From Antitrichia curtipendula (Eukaryota; Streptophyta; Bryopsida; Hypnales; Leucodontaceae): a stretch of DNA of 64,000 nucleotides. Of this stretch, positions 21,101-33,070 are shown one piece after another. The notes beneath the pieces were generated by a model. The model saw only the letters and a program-made list of their open reading frames with translations, did no database searches and was not told the DNA's origin. Both the position numbers and the translations under genes were made by a program. The stretch's first letter is position 1. Each line of letters begins with the position of its first letter. The stretch covers positions 32,051,567 through 32,115,566 of the forward strand of contig OX579636.1 in assembly GCA_951230915.1 (NCBI GenBank), read 5' to 3'.

Positions 21101-24100
21101 GGATCTTACTTTCACGAAAGCGAACCGATCCTCTTTCATTTGAAAATTCACTATTCTCTCCACAATCTTCTCCGTCAAAGACATCAACTTGTCATGATAG
21201 CCTTCAACCACAACCTGAACATCACGCATACACTCTGGTGAACAAAAAACTGAAGAAGTTGGAGGATTCAGAATAAGAGGCTCCCTTTGAATATGCAGCA
21301 CACTTCTGATTTAATTTCTATATACATTTCATGCATCCAGGCACATAGTCATCATAAGGAGTAGCCAGGGGATGGATGTACCTCCAGTCCATCTTTACTG
21401 GCGGAAACACTGTAATACAGCCCAGCTTGACCAGTATAGTAAGCTGCAAACACGAGCAACAAAGCATGACACTATCAACCAAAATGCATATTTAGCAACC
21501 GAGCCTTGAATTGATGTGAAAACAAATATAATTGAACATTTTGTGAGAGAAAGCATGCATGCAGTTGCATTCCACGTACCATACTCTGTCATTTCATCAG
21601 CCAGGAGCCAGGTGAAGATGTAAGTGAGAATCGTGGCCTCCGGCGAGTTATTTGATTCAGGGCAATTAAAACTTAAGTACACGTAAGCCTTGGGAGTTTT
21701 GATTTCCATTCCACTCTTATACCATAGCTTCGACAGACTTGTCTTCCGTATCATGACTGGATGCCCTTTCTGTCCAGTTGAGAACTAATCAACACATATA
21801 TATATAGAAAGAAATAGTCAGACCTGTTGGAAGTAGGACTTTTGATTAAAGACCTAGGCCTCATTCAAATGTACAATAAGGGAGAGGATACTAGTAAAAA
21901 TCGTAAGGGACCTGATCCCATCTCCTACTGACTGACCAACCTGTTACCAACAGCAGCTCCACTCTTCCAATCAACAATTGGTTGGGCTTCAATTAGCAAG
22001 TGGCCCGGGTGTACGCATGACTTGGCTAAATGTGTATTGGCACTCGTCTTTAAATGCAAATGGGGCTATCAACTGTCACTTGCAATTGGAGTGGTCTGCA
22101 ATTAACCTCCTACTTTGAAATTGCATTTTAAGAAGTCTAGACATTGATAGTAATAGCCATTTCATTCAACAACTCTGGATCTTGTACCCAAAATTCACAC
22201 ACTGCTACACATTGTTCAAATGATTAACTTGACGCAAACAGTTCAATCTAAACCCTAAACCCCAAACCCTGAACCCTAAAAGAGAAGCCCATCAAAGAAA
22301 AATTCTCACCTCTAGTTCTGGATCTTTAATGCTGAAATCAGTGGGCAGAAACAGATTGGGTGAAGGCAAAAATAGTCTCTCATCTATTGCCGTCTCCGCC
22401 CATCGCTGAAAACACAGAGACAGCAATAAAATCAACAAATTGTTCACCATCACTAGCAGAACCGAGTTATAGCATGATCTCTATTACATCGCATTAACTC
22501 CTAAAGATAGCACCCAGACAAGGATTCATGGTAATCAGAATGATGACCGATTCGATTGATCATATCGTGAAAGATATATGTCAGAAAGGACCAAATTTTA
22601 CATTCTCAGAATCAGTGAAGATAATTGCATGTTTTGGTTACAAACTAAATCAAATTGGACAAAGCAAAGTCTCCGTCTAATCTACACAAAGATGCTAAGA
22701 AACACGAGATTTTTTGGTCCTTAACGGGGGGTACACAACTACACACCTTGGCAGACAGATCGTCAATCCTGTCAACGCTGTACGGCGTGGTGTACCAAGG
22801 CTCAGCATCTGTTGCTTCCATCTCGTATGTCTTGGAAGAGCAGAAAATTCTGTTACCCTGAAAGGATGTTGTTAAAAACATACCCAAAAACAGTTACACA
22901 TAATTATCTATACCTTGATTTAGGGTTTAGGGTCTAGCAGAAAAAAGAAAGGTATTCAGCACTAATAATTGTTTCGGAAACAATTTCAATTTATTTATAT
23001 TGATCTGGTGTCAGACCTGACTTGCTGAGGCTGCAACTGATTTGCAAGTGAAGAGATTGTCTCCATGTCGAAGTCTGAAAATAATGCGTCCGTAGCCAGC
23101 CAGTCTTGAACTGGGTAATTCTGTATCAAAGGACACTAGTGAAGAACCCTAGTGATGAACCCTAATGGATTGAAAAGGAGTACTTTACCAATGTCGGCTC
23201 TACTGGCCTTCAAGGCGGGCTAAGTTAAGTTACCTGCATGGAGTCTGAGAGTCCAATAACATACTCCATGGGATCTGTCTTATCTTTGAAATGGAACCAC
23301 GTTGCATTCATGACTCGTTTCTGAAGCAAACGACATAGCCAGGAATTAGAGCAAAGAAAAAGGGATCGAGATTCTCACTAATCATTGAAGAAACAAAAAA
23401 AAAGGAAAAGTAAACATGTACTAACTAGTGTTTATGTGGAAAATTCAGGGGGTACCTCTTCGAAAATCCAGGCCACCACTCCGTGCACTTGTAATAACCG
23501 AATGTACTGAAACAAAAAGTCGAGGACTTCTGGCACATGTTCTGCAGAACGCCAGCCGACTCTGAATGAATTTTGGAGCGAGCGAGCTAGTGCTTGGTCA
23601 AATTATGCGAGCTGACGGAATTGAAGAATGGTGCACCACATACCTTGACCTGCATTGGTAAGCTCCATGTAGATGCTGAAGAATGCGAAATCCAGAGTTC
23701 CATCTTCACTTGCTGAGAGACTGTTGGCCCAGCCTGCACGCATTTCAGTCATGGCATACAGATCAGAAGCCAAATTCGCAGCAACTTGAAATTGTAGAGA
23801 GAAAAATAATGCTATTGAAACACATGGATTGCTCCTGGGCTGGCTCAGTGCAGGTTCGTTTGAATCCCTTTCAAACAAACACTATGTCTTGGATGTTGGA
23901 CATGATTAATGAATGTCTAGTACATTTGAGACGACATTTAACATACTTCGGATTACCCATTTCCTTAGTTTTTAGTTTTTAAAACAAGCATACATGAAAT
24001 CCATTTAGGCAGAAGGAATGGATTGATATCTAGAACCAGATTGAAGCAGAGCCTTGGTGGGCGAAGTTTTTTTTGGAAATTACCCAGTTTTTTAAGAAGG

Positions 24101-27100
24101 GCAATGAGGGATCCTTCAGCTTCACTCTCCAGAAAGTGCTGGACATATGGCGATGCACCCTTCTTGTACTTCCGAATACTTGACGTAACTGGCCACGTGA
24201 CCGCCAACACATTTTGGTCTTGCACTGGGACGCTCTTCACCATGATCTGAAATTAGAAACACTTCACCAAATCAAACAATGAAAGGATCATTTTTTGGTC
24301 TTCTGACTGGCGCGCATACCGTTCCTTCCCAACAACCAATTGGCTTCCATGTGATCTCATCTACTAGTACGTACTCTACCTCAAAAACTTGCACATTGTT
24401 GCCTAGAATTAGTGCTGCCTGTAAAATTGGTGTCTATACAATACATGTTTGGAGGGAAATTAGTAAAATACAGTACAGTACAATATTTCAGCCTGCACTA
24501 ACTTAAAATAGTGCCACACGCACTAACAGGAGAACTCAGTATAGCAAGCCAAGTGCATGAACATGGTGTATGTCCAGTTCTCACCTTCAAGTGCTCTGGA
24601 AAACATGGTTGACTCGGAAATCTGGGTATTTCAATACTCTTGTTTTTCAGACTAGAGAATTTTTCCCGTACCAGAGTCTCAAGCTTACTCACGGACTCTG
24701 CAAACCAAATAGGATCACTCGTTAATTCATAAGATTAACAAACATTGGGCGATGAAAAGTTCTTCCATTAGAAGAACTTCCATATTCATACTCATTTGGC
24801 CCCATGGCAAGTCTTTTGCAAAGCTTCATTTTTCCTGAAGAACTATTGGAACCTTACATTGCATGATAAATTGCACTCAGCAACTAAAGTATTTCCCTTA
24901 CTGGCAGACTTTGAGCTTGTGGTAAGTGAATACTGAATCATGGGTGGTCAACGTCTAGAAAACTGAAGTTCTTTTTTTTTTCTAATATAGCGGAAAGTTG
25001 AAGAGAAAACTGAAGTGTTTTATTTTCTAATGTAGCTGAAAGTTTAAGAGAACGAAATGTAGGTCTTACCTTTGCCATAAACGGTGAGAGCCATCAGTCC
25101 AGCCGAGTAATATTTGTCATAGAAGCAGAGCAATTCTTCCCGGACATCGATGCCTCTTGCATTTGGTCTTGTGTGGAGTGTAATCTTGTTACCTGTGACC
25201 ATGAAATCATTGGAGTGAAACTCATTCGGAACTTCCAGGGTTGCAAGGATCACAAACTTTTTGAATCACAATCAAGTTTGTTACCTGTTTCGTACTTGTG
25301 ATAAGGATGATCTTTGGCGCTGAAATGCTTCTGTAGCTGCAAATTCAGATCATATGGCAATTCAGGCTCCTGATGGAATAAGTTAATTAATTGCAGACAA
25401 GCTGAGGCTGTAACTTGACAAGAAACTGTTTCGGGCCATTTCAATAGAACTTAGAAAAATGGTTAATATTTACTGGCTGACTGGCTTCAATAGACAAAAA
25501 TCATTAGTGCTTAACAAGTTCGTTTTAAGACATGAATTTGTTCATTGTACACAAAGAGAAGGAGTTCAGCAATGCATGAGCTTGTACTAACCTGACAAAG
25601 CCGCCAAGAATCAGATAAGAGGTTCTTACTGTTCTCTGAAAAGAATCAATATCCATAGGCCTACGCATCAGTACACTGATAGCCAGGTGAGTCTGCCAAA
25701 TGTACTGCTTAAATTGCAACTTGCAAAACTTTTTTGGAGTCTCAAAGGACTTAAGGGGGACTGAAATTATATTTATATTCACTTTCTCAACTACCGATCG
25801 AGCTTTAAATTGAAGCCGTATACTAAGAGCAAGCGCTTGGATTAACAGGGCTGTTGTTCGTTACAAACATACCAGAGTCAACAGCATGAATCTCCCTGGA
25901 GGTCGCTTCTTGGGACAGCAATGGGGAAATAAAGAACTGTGCGAACCTATAAACAACAAGAACACATCACAAAATTCTGCTGAAGTGAAAACCAGTGAAC
26001 CTTGAACAACGCTTCCGTAAGCATGTGTCAAGACCCCAAATGGACACCAATTCACAAGGGGTGTCCTCTAAACTCGAAATGGAGACAGACCTGTCCAACG
26101 CTTCCTCCAAGTGACTGGCATTGACATCAAAATGAAAATTTGTGTGTTCATGTCCGGTGTAAGCATTTGCATAGCCTCCATGCTGAAGCCACCACATGGA
26201 TCCAGGAATCAAAATTTCGTGAGAGACAGAAAACTCTCCAGAAGTGTAGTACTAAATTGAAGATCCCCTTCTCTGTTGCAAATTATAACCTGGCAGCTTC
26301 ACATTTGATCAGCCAATGACATGATTTCGTTGCTTGTAACTCACTGTACGAAAATCTAAATACCAGCAGACAGTACTTGTAAGACAAACAGTGGACTTCA
26401 TTCATGTAGGATGAAGATCATTCAGTGCCATAAATGAATACCTCGCTGAGGAACTTTTTGTACATCCCCTCGTTGGGATACTTCTCGCTTGCATAAAACA
26501 GCATATGCTCTGCATTCAAAATAAAAACTGCATTAATCCACATTATGATCTAACTATAACGATAATTTGTCTGGACACTACATTAATCCACTACACTACT
26601 AGAATTGGGAGGCTTTAGCCACGTTGGAATCATTTTTAGCGTGCGTTTTTTTAGCAGAAAATGAAAAATTTGAACGTACATCAGTAAGCACGCAACAGTT
26701 TTCAGCAAACATGTTCAAAAACGTTCTTCACGTAGCAAAGTTGAATGTCAATTGTGAAATCATTTTTTTGGGTTTTCAACGTTCAAACGTTGCTACAAAC
26801 AAACGACACAGACTCGTATCTCGTACCCAGACTGGCAGAGCACAGAGAGATTATCCTTGTTTGTCTTACAGGAATATCAAAAGTTTCCCAGACTGATGTT
26901 TTTGCACTTGGAACAGAAGCTAGGAACCACGGATTTTAAAGCCTTGAGCACACTGGAAAAATCAGCGGCGCAAATTTTCCCTGCTGGTAAACTGAAATCT
27001 GGGAATGGCAATTGATTGGGAACCAGAGATCATCTCCGTGCGCAGAAACCAATGCCATAGGGCAGACTGTCATTCCTCACAATGATTTATCTTTGAGAAA

Positions 27101-28156
27101 GATCGAGACTCGTACTAGCTAATAAATAATTTATAAGTGGCTGCTGCACCGATCTGCTAGCAGTAGACAAAATCTGCACCTGACTACTCGTATCCAAACA
27201 GTGAGATCTTCATCGTATATTAATTATCCTGGTGAGTTGACATATTCACCAAAAGGCAGGTCACTCAGCAATCAAGTAAGCAATCAATCAATCAACCAAT
27301 TTGGCTTGTTTCTAGAGGGACGAGAGTCGTTGGCTTGCAGGCATATATTGTTACCTAGGAAGTGAGCCAAGCCCTGTAAACCGTCTGGGTCACTGAATGA
27401 TCCCACGTGAACATCCATTGCTGCAGCTGCCTGCAATTGAGGGAGCCACAATCAACTCACATAGGCCGTCATTAGTGTTCAAACAACTTGGGTGGATTCC
27501 TTGGCATGAAATATTTGCTCTAGCTAGTGTAACCCAGAATTAATCGCCACTTGAAATGAAATCAATGCAGTCTTCACGTTTCAGGTGACGATTCTAAGTG
27601 CACAAACCTCAGCATAATTAACAAGGCAGAAAGAAATGCAGAAAGCTGCCCCTCCGACACAAATCTCCTTCAATAGTCCAATAGTTCAATAATCTCCTAC
27701 TCAGATTATAAAGTTCTCAGTGAGACGGGAACTGAATTGAAGTGCAATTTCAGACTCGTTCAGCACAGTTACGGAGGTTGAGATTAAATTGAAAGCTGTT
27801 TGAACTATGGTATCAACCAATTAAACACGCTCACCGACACAACCTCTCTCACTTAGTCAGCCCTGAAACGTCTGCTGTAGTGCTATCTAGCTGGCTTGTC
27901 TGATTCGGTTTCATTAGCTCTACACGAAAGCTAGCAATTAGAGAATGAACACGGGCTGCAGAGGGAGATGAGAAAAGTGAATGCTGGTTACAGCGAGACT
28001 AGCAGTACTCCGAACGTTCGAATTGATTACCTTGTCTGTGTCTGGGTCACTGACGAGGAGAACCTGGAGACCGTTAGAAAGAAGCACCCTCTTGTATTCC
28101 CTGTCGTCATTGCGAGGCTTCACAATTGTAGGACTCTCCCCGCCTCCACTCACCAT
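18118..28156 (-). CDS. M16A zinc metallopeptidase, insulin-degrading-enzyme type
   Basis: 26 exons from ATG 28156 to TGA 18118 join in perfect phase to 3024 nt (1007 residues): 28156-28031, 27430-27355, 26509-26442, 26182-26091, 25946-25873, 25635-25592, 25336-25285, 25192-25070, 24697-24585, 24246-24084, 23733-23644, 23541-23456, 23320-23234, 23120-23022, 22857-22747, 22405-22310, 21769-21580, 21443-21382, 21214-21110, 20796-20595, 20289-20081, 19908-19784, 19371-19320, 19203-19117, 18942-18820, 18486-18118. The inverted zinc motif HFLEH is at 65-69 with catalytic E68; the third ligand is E146 in AVDSENSKN, 78 residues after E68 as in human [11 protein letters not shown] (R784, Y791) keeps the substrate-binding Arg/Tyr pair. 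Length and order match four-domain M16A peptidases that degrade small peptides. No N-terminal signal is evident and the C-terminus (SPKLAL) is not a clear peroxisomal signal, so the location is open, probably cytosolic. Confidence 0.93.
20461..20497. repeat. Telomere-like AAACCCTAAA / AAACCGT short repeats in M16 intron
   Basis: aaaccctaaa followed by tandem aaaccgt units in the intron between exons 21 and 20 (20290-20594). A degenerate plant telomere-type microsatellite. Confidence 0.5.
22248..22280. repeat. Interstitial telomere-like repeat in M16 intron
   Basis: Four to five degenerate CCCTAAA units on the + strand just 30 bp beyond the donor of exon 16. A related tttagggtttagggt lies at about 22919-22933 in another intron. 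Confidence 0.6.
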
Positions 28157-28212
28157 GTCTCTCTCCTTAGTTCCCACTAGAATCAGACCAACCAATTCGG
28201 AAACCACGTTCA

Positions 28213-28222
28213 GGCTATATAA
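28213..28222 (-). promoter_or_regulatory. Possible TATA box of the M16 gene
   Basis: On the minus strand ttatatagcc lies about 58 bp upstream of ATG 28156, compatible with a short 5' UTR. AT-rich context makes chance occurrence possible. Confidence 0.3.
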
Positions 28223-28261
28223 GCAGAATCATGCACTCAGCTGACTGCTGACAGTACCGTA

Positions 28262-28566
28262 CTTCAAATCCTTGCTGCAAGTATGATAATTAAGCTGGTT
28301 GTGAACAGTTTGTGAACGGCATTTCAAGTCACTGCAACCAGTACTAAAACCGGGAACCTGCTCAGATTGCCGAAAATGCTACTAACACACATGAAGCTGA
28401 AATATATGGCTGTAGACGGGAATTCAAATCCTTGCAAGTATGGTAAGGAGGTTGTGAAAGCTTGCGAACAGTTTGGACATTTCAAGTCATTGCAACAAGT
28501 ACTAAAATCGTGAGCTTGCTCAGATTGCCGAAAAGAAAATCCTACTAACACACATGAAGCTGAAAT
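28262..28566. repeat. Imperfect ~145-bp tandem duplication upstream of the M16 gene
   Basis: 28262-28403 and 28422-28566 share ttcaaatccttgc, gaacagtttg, catttcaagtca(c/t)tgcaac, agtactaaaa, cttgctcagattgccgaaaa and actaacacacatgaagctga in the same order. It lies just upstream of the putative promoter. Confidence 0.7.
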
Positions 28567-30340
28567 GACCCACTAGCTACGCGAACGTTCCCAAACGTGA
28601 ATGGCATGGACAAGGCTGTCAGCTAGTACGGCTAGTGAGGAACAAGGGGGGAGCTGCTTGCTAACTGATCACCCCTCCTCTCTTACGCTTCAAATGATTC
28701 CCAAGTTATTATAGTCTGAAAACGTGCCTTCTAACCACAATCATGCAAATTCAAAGCTGATAAGACTGGCTGGCTTCCAGTGCTGTAAAGACATAGCCCA
28801 GACTAGCCCCTTCCCCATGCCACTGCCTGTCACATGTCACAGGGCAAGTGAGGTGCGTGGACATGAAGCAAAAGGTGGTTGGAAGGAATGACAGCTCCAT
28901 AATAAGTCCCCGCCATTCTGGAGCTTCCAGGACACGTCTCTTAATTGATTATGTTGACATTTCACATCTTTCAACCAGGCAGGCGAAGTAAGTTATATAA
29001 TTGAGGCTCACATGCGGCTAAGGCTGCTGGCTTGGCTTGGCTTGGCTTGGAGAATGAGCTAAAAAGGTTTAAGTTCTATTTAACAAAAATCTTAGGTTCA
29101 GAAATCTTGTTTTCTCTCTTACAGTCACCTGGAAAAGTCTGAAACTAGAGGTACCACCCACAAGGTGGGTTTGTCCTGTACACAATCATTCCCTGGATAG
29201 CTGCCGAGCTGGCTCCAGATCTGCATACAATAAACAACTACACGCTAGTACGTCTAGCCGCTTTCGAATTGCAGCGAGGATTCTGAGGTACGCAAAGAGA
29301 TATGAGACCTGCTAACGTAGTTAGTACATGACTAATCCACCTTTTCCTTGCAGCAGCAGCGCTGCAGGATCTTGCTTGCTGTGGACTAGTCTGCATGAAC
29401 AAAAGCTAGCTAGATTTGAAAGCAAGCACAACCAAATTGCAGCTAGCCCTGCAAGAATTTTTTTTCAAGTCCAGAGCTAGCTGACTATCCATACATTGAG
29501 TTTATTGCACTGCAAGCTAATAAGCATGCACCTTGAATTGCATGGCATGGCAACGCAGCAGAGTTTCCAAGTGTGCTAAGTTCGTGTCAATCGTTTGTAT
29601 ACCAGACAGATCCGATACTAGCAAGTAACTACTCGCTGCAGGGAGGTTCATATACATGTCCTGCCTGCTTTGCCCCGTGATACCATGAGTAGGAATCAAT
29701 AAACTAGCTGGACCCAGAAGGGAACGTTCGACTTGAATGGCCGGCCTAGGACAGCGTGCAGGCCTAGGACCTCTTTGCAGGGGAAAAGTTTAAAGGCTGC
29801 AATTGGTAACATGCGGAGTTATCACAGGAGCAGCTAGCTTTCAGCTAAGCTTAGCTCCCCTCCATTCGTCCGGCCATTCGTAGCCGTGATGGGGAGAATC
29901 GATCTGAGCAGCTTTTCAAAACCCTTTTTTCTGTGCAGGCAGGCCGGATTCATGGGAGCCGTCTAGAGGAGGAGGCCATGAGCCGGGGCTTGGGGGACAC
30001 ATGATGCATGGCAAACGTGATCCCCGGCTCTTTCGTTGACAACGGAGGGTGCGCCCGGCCCAACCAGCTGCCCTGCTGCCTGTTCTGATCGATTTGATCT
30101 CAATCCATCCATCCTAGCCCGTTACGTCTGAAGACGTGGTTTACCAATTCCAGGCAATGTGTGTAATGTGACCGTACCCACGTTAATTAATCGAGACTAG
30201 CTCCACGAATAAGTAAGCTAGTCAGTCTTAATTACCTAGCTTGAGTTGGCCCATCTCGATGCACATGCTGCTCCGCCCACGGTAGAGCTAGCTAGATCCT
30301 TCAATCAATCCGGACTCCTTAACTTATTAGTGTAAGTTAG
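28567..30340. other. Upstream region of M16 gene, no gene recognised
   Basis: About 1.8 kb of balanced composition without a convincing exon chain. Notable only: a ggctt pentanucleotide run (29028-29049) and many short gctagc stretches. It may contain distal promoter sequence. Confidence 0.5.
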
Positions 30341-30347
30341 GTATGGA

Positions 30348-30674
30348 ATGGTCTTGAATTTTGTTTCGCAATTCGATGGCTTGGCGACGATGGAGTCCAA
30401 AGGCCGGGGCTCCGTTTGCGAGGCTCCGTACCGGTCGGCGCTAGAATTCCGAGATGGAGGCAATCGAAAAGCCTCCGGCCATGGACTCTGGGTTCCTCTG
30501 CGTCTTTGGATGAGAATTATGAGGATAGCATTACTACAGTACTCCTCATTATCCCTGAGTGACGGACTTTTCTTCTGCTTTTGTGGAGCTCCACCAGACG
30601 GAGCTATTACCCTAGAGTTCTCGTGTTCAACCGGCTTTTTGACTTACAGCATCCTCAGGGATCGGAGGGCATGA
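30348..30674 (+). pseudogene. GC-rich possible coding remnant, unknown
   Basis: A 108-codon frame from ATG 30348 (an inner ATG at 30390 has the better context) has higher GC than its surroundings and codon-like composition in its first half (MESKGRGSVCEAPYRSALEF). It degrades into hydrophobic nonsense and ends without a recognisable domain. It may be an exon fragment captured or left behind. No homology is recognised. Confidence 0.2.
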
Positions 30675-30731
30675 CAGGAAACAGAGACGGACGGCAGTAC
30701 CGGACGTTTAAGGGAAGGGGCGCGGCGACCT

Positions 30732-31029
30732 CATTCCGGCTTCCTTTTGGCCTTTGGGTGACTTTAAAAAAAAAAAGTTGACCCAATGCAAAGCCGGCAA
30801 TCCAAACCTCTTCCAAATGGACTTTTCCGCATTATGAAAAGAAGGAGAGGAAAAGATTTTACATTAAAAAAAAGACTTTTCATTCCAGCTTCCTTTTGGC
30901 CTTTGGGTGACTTTAAAAAAAAAAAGTTGACCCAATGCAAAGCCGGCAATCCAAACCTCTTCCAAATGGACTTTTCCGCATTATGAAAAGAAGGAGAGGA
31001 AAAGATTTTACATTAAAAAAAAGACTTTT
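30732..31029. repeat. Near-perfect 149-bp tandem duplication
   Basis: Units 30732-30880 and 30881-31029 differ at only about one visible base, so the duplication is recent. Each unit holds an 11-A run and an 8-A run near its end, a plausible slippage or unequal-exchange substrate. Confidence 0.9.
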
Positions 31030-31271
31030 CATGCAAGAAAAAAGAGGTTCAATTTATTGGCACACACAACGTACAATGAATGCTTGGAAAGGTATGACAA
31101 TTAACCCCCAAAGCTCCATGACTATGTATTCACCAAAAACACTCCAAAACTGCCATTTCTAGTACAAACACCAAATTTTGGATTTTTTTTTTCTGACACA
31201 TGTAATTGTAGGATCTTGTGGTATGATGACTTGAGAACATGTGGTAAAAAATTCAGAAAATTCCACTATGA

Positions 31272-32002
31272 GGGTGATTGCACGAAACACTTGTACTATT
31301 TTCTGTCACATGTTGCATGCTGATTAATTTTTTAGCCATAACTTTTGCATTTTGATTCCAAATGATTCCAAATTCTTAGACAAGGTACTTATAACTATTA
31401 TACACCTTGCGTAATTTTTTGGAATTTTTAAATTTTTTTTACTATTTAATAATAGCCCCCGATATTTTGTCACAAATGCCAATTTGGGGGGTTTTAGTAC
31501 TATTTAGGACCCATAAAAACGAATTTGGAGCTGAAATTTGGTAGAGATGGTTTTTTAGTAGACTTGTAGCTATTGTCCAAAGGAATTTTAAAAATACTTA
31601 ATTTTATTTGGTGTAGAAGTTCACAAAGTAAGCCTCTTTCTACTTGCATTTCAAAACATGAAAAAAATTATTTTGGTGGTTTTTTTGGTGAATGACCATC
31701 TTCATCAAGTTGCTACAAATGGCCAATTTTTATTTTTTTTATTTAAGTTTTTTCCTATTTTCTACTAATTAAAACATCAAAGTATGCATTTTCTAGCGAT
31801 TTGGTACTTTTTTAGTTTTCCTACTTAGAGAATTTTTTAATGAATTTCCTTTGGTGGTTACCTTCATCTTAAAGGTGCATACATTAGTCATATTTTTTGA
31901 ATTTTTTTAAAATTGATTTTTGAATTTTAAAGTACTCCAAAAAAAATCACGAGTACTATTGCAAAACGCAACAAATAGTACAAGTGTTTCGTACAATCAC
32001 CC
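31272..32002. mobile_element. TIR element, 29-bp inverted termini
   Basis: gggtgattgcacgaaacact at the left is the reverse complement of the right end (one mismatch over 29 bp). ATGA stands on both outer flanks and may be a 4-bp duplication or chance. No ORF. A diverged copy lies at 2973-3661. Confidence 0.7.
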
Positions 32003-32362
32003 ATGAACACAAAATTCGTAATTTTTGCACTTGGCCATATGAAATTGCACATACAAACTATATGAATGAAATTGACCTCATCTCCAACAAGGGGGGCCCT
32101 TTTTCCTCTCTTTTTTTTTATTCATACAAAACCATTGAAAGAGACATTGATTATTTTTTGTGTTTTAGCAAATTCATTTTTCTCTATGTATCATGTATAA
32201 ATCAAATTAATAAATGTATAATACATGGTGTTTTTTTCCAAACAACTTTATAACTTCACAACTTCTATAATGCATTTCAATACACAATCAAACATTGTTC
32301 ATAAATCAATAAAACTTTCATTGCAATCACATATTACTTTACATAGTCCTATCATTAGAAAA

Positions 32363-32605
32363 AAATTCAGCCCTCAAAGAGGCCGTGAGTTTTTTATTTT
32401 TGGCAACTTGGGATGCAATTATGGGGAAAAAAAAATTTAATTTTTAAAAAATTTAAAATTTAAATTTTTTTTTCCCAATATGACATGTCACTGATTGTGC
32501 CATGTCAATTTTCAATTTAAGAATTAATTAATTAATTGTTTAAAAAAAATTCCCTAATTGCACTATGGGGATGTGAAACTCGCGACCTCTTTGAGGGCTG
32601 AAATT
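32363..32605. mobile_element. Foldback miniature element
   Basis: 30-bp inverted termini (aaattcagccctcaaagagg at left, exact complement at right; two mismatches further in) bound a 243-bp AT-rich core with aaaatttaaatt-type palindromes. Confidence 0.75.
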
Positions 32606-32706
32606 TCTTGTAATAATTGTTGTATCTCTAGCTCAATTCTCCTACTCACACATTTTGAAACTAAAAATATCATACTTATGAGTTCTAGTCAACGTAAAAG
32701 AGGAAT

Positions 32707-33070
32707 TCAATATGAACTTACATCATTCCTCAATCTTTCGTTGTCCAATTCCTCCACTTGCATCGCAATGTACTCCAATAAATGTGGTTTTGCTAGTGCT
32801 AGTATGCTCACATCTTTCTCTGTTACATCTCCATGTACCGGTGCACTAATCTCTTGCACAAACCCACTTCTTGTTCGTTTTGCAATGTCATTCCAAGAGA
32901 ATATAGTAAGTTCTTTCTCTACCCATCCATGCCCCACACCAGATGGCTCCCATAAAGATCCCATACAATTTGTATATCGTTCGTTGCTTGAGGTTTCTCT
33001 TCTTCCCACTCTTGCCCTCATAATTGGCCAATACCAAATAACCTTCAATTTTGTTGCCCACTCTCGCTAA
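32707..33070 (-). pseudogene. Coding remnant inside nested insertion, unknown
   Basis: A minus-strand frame of about 120 codons is open from the upstream border (EWATKLKVIWYWPIMRARV...) to a stop at 32707. It has balanced amino-acid content (PVHGDVTEKDVSILALAKPHLLEYIAMQVEELDNERL) unlike the AT-rich noise around it. It could be a piece of the transposase or cargo of the inserted element. No family recognised. Confidence 0.3.

Noticed and set aside
23017..23021. Alternative donor for M16 exon 14 (TCAG|GTCTGA)
   Set aside because: It puts exon 15 out of frame; the donor at 23022 (CAA|GTCAGG) restores the conserved reading frame.
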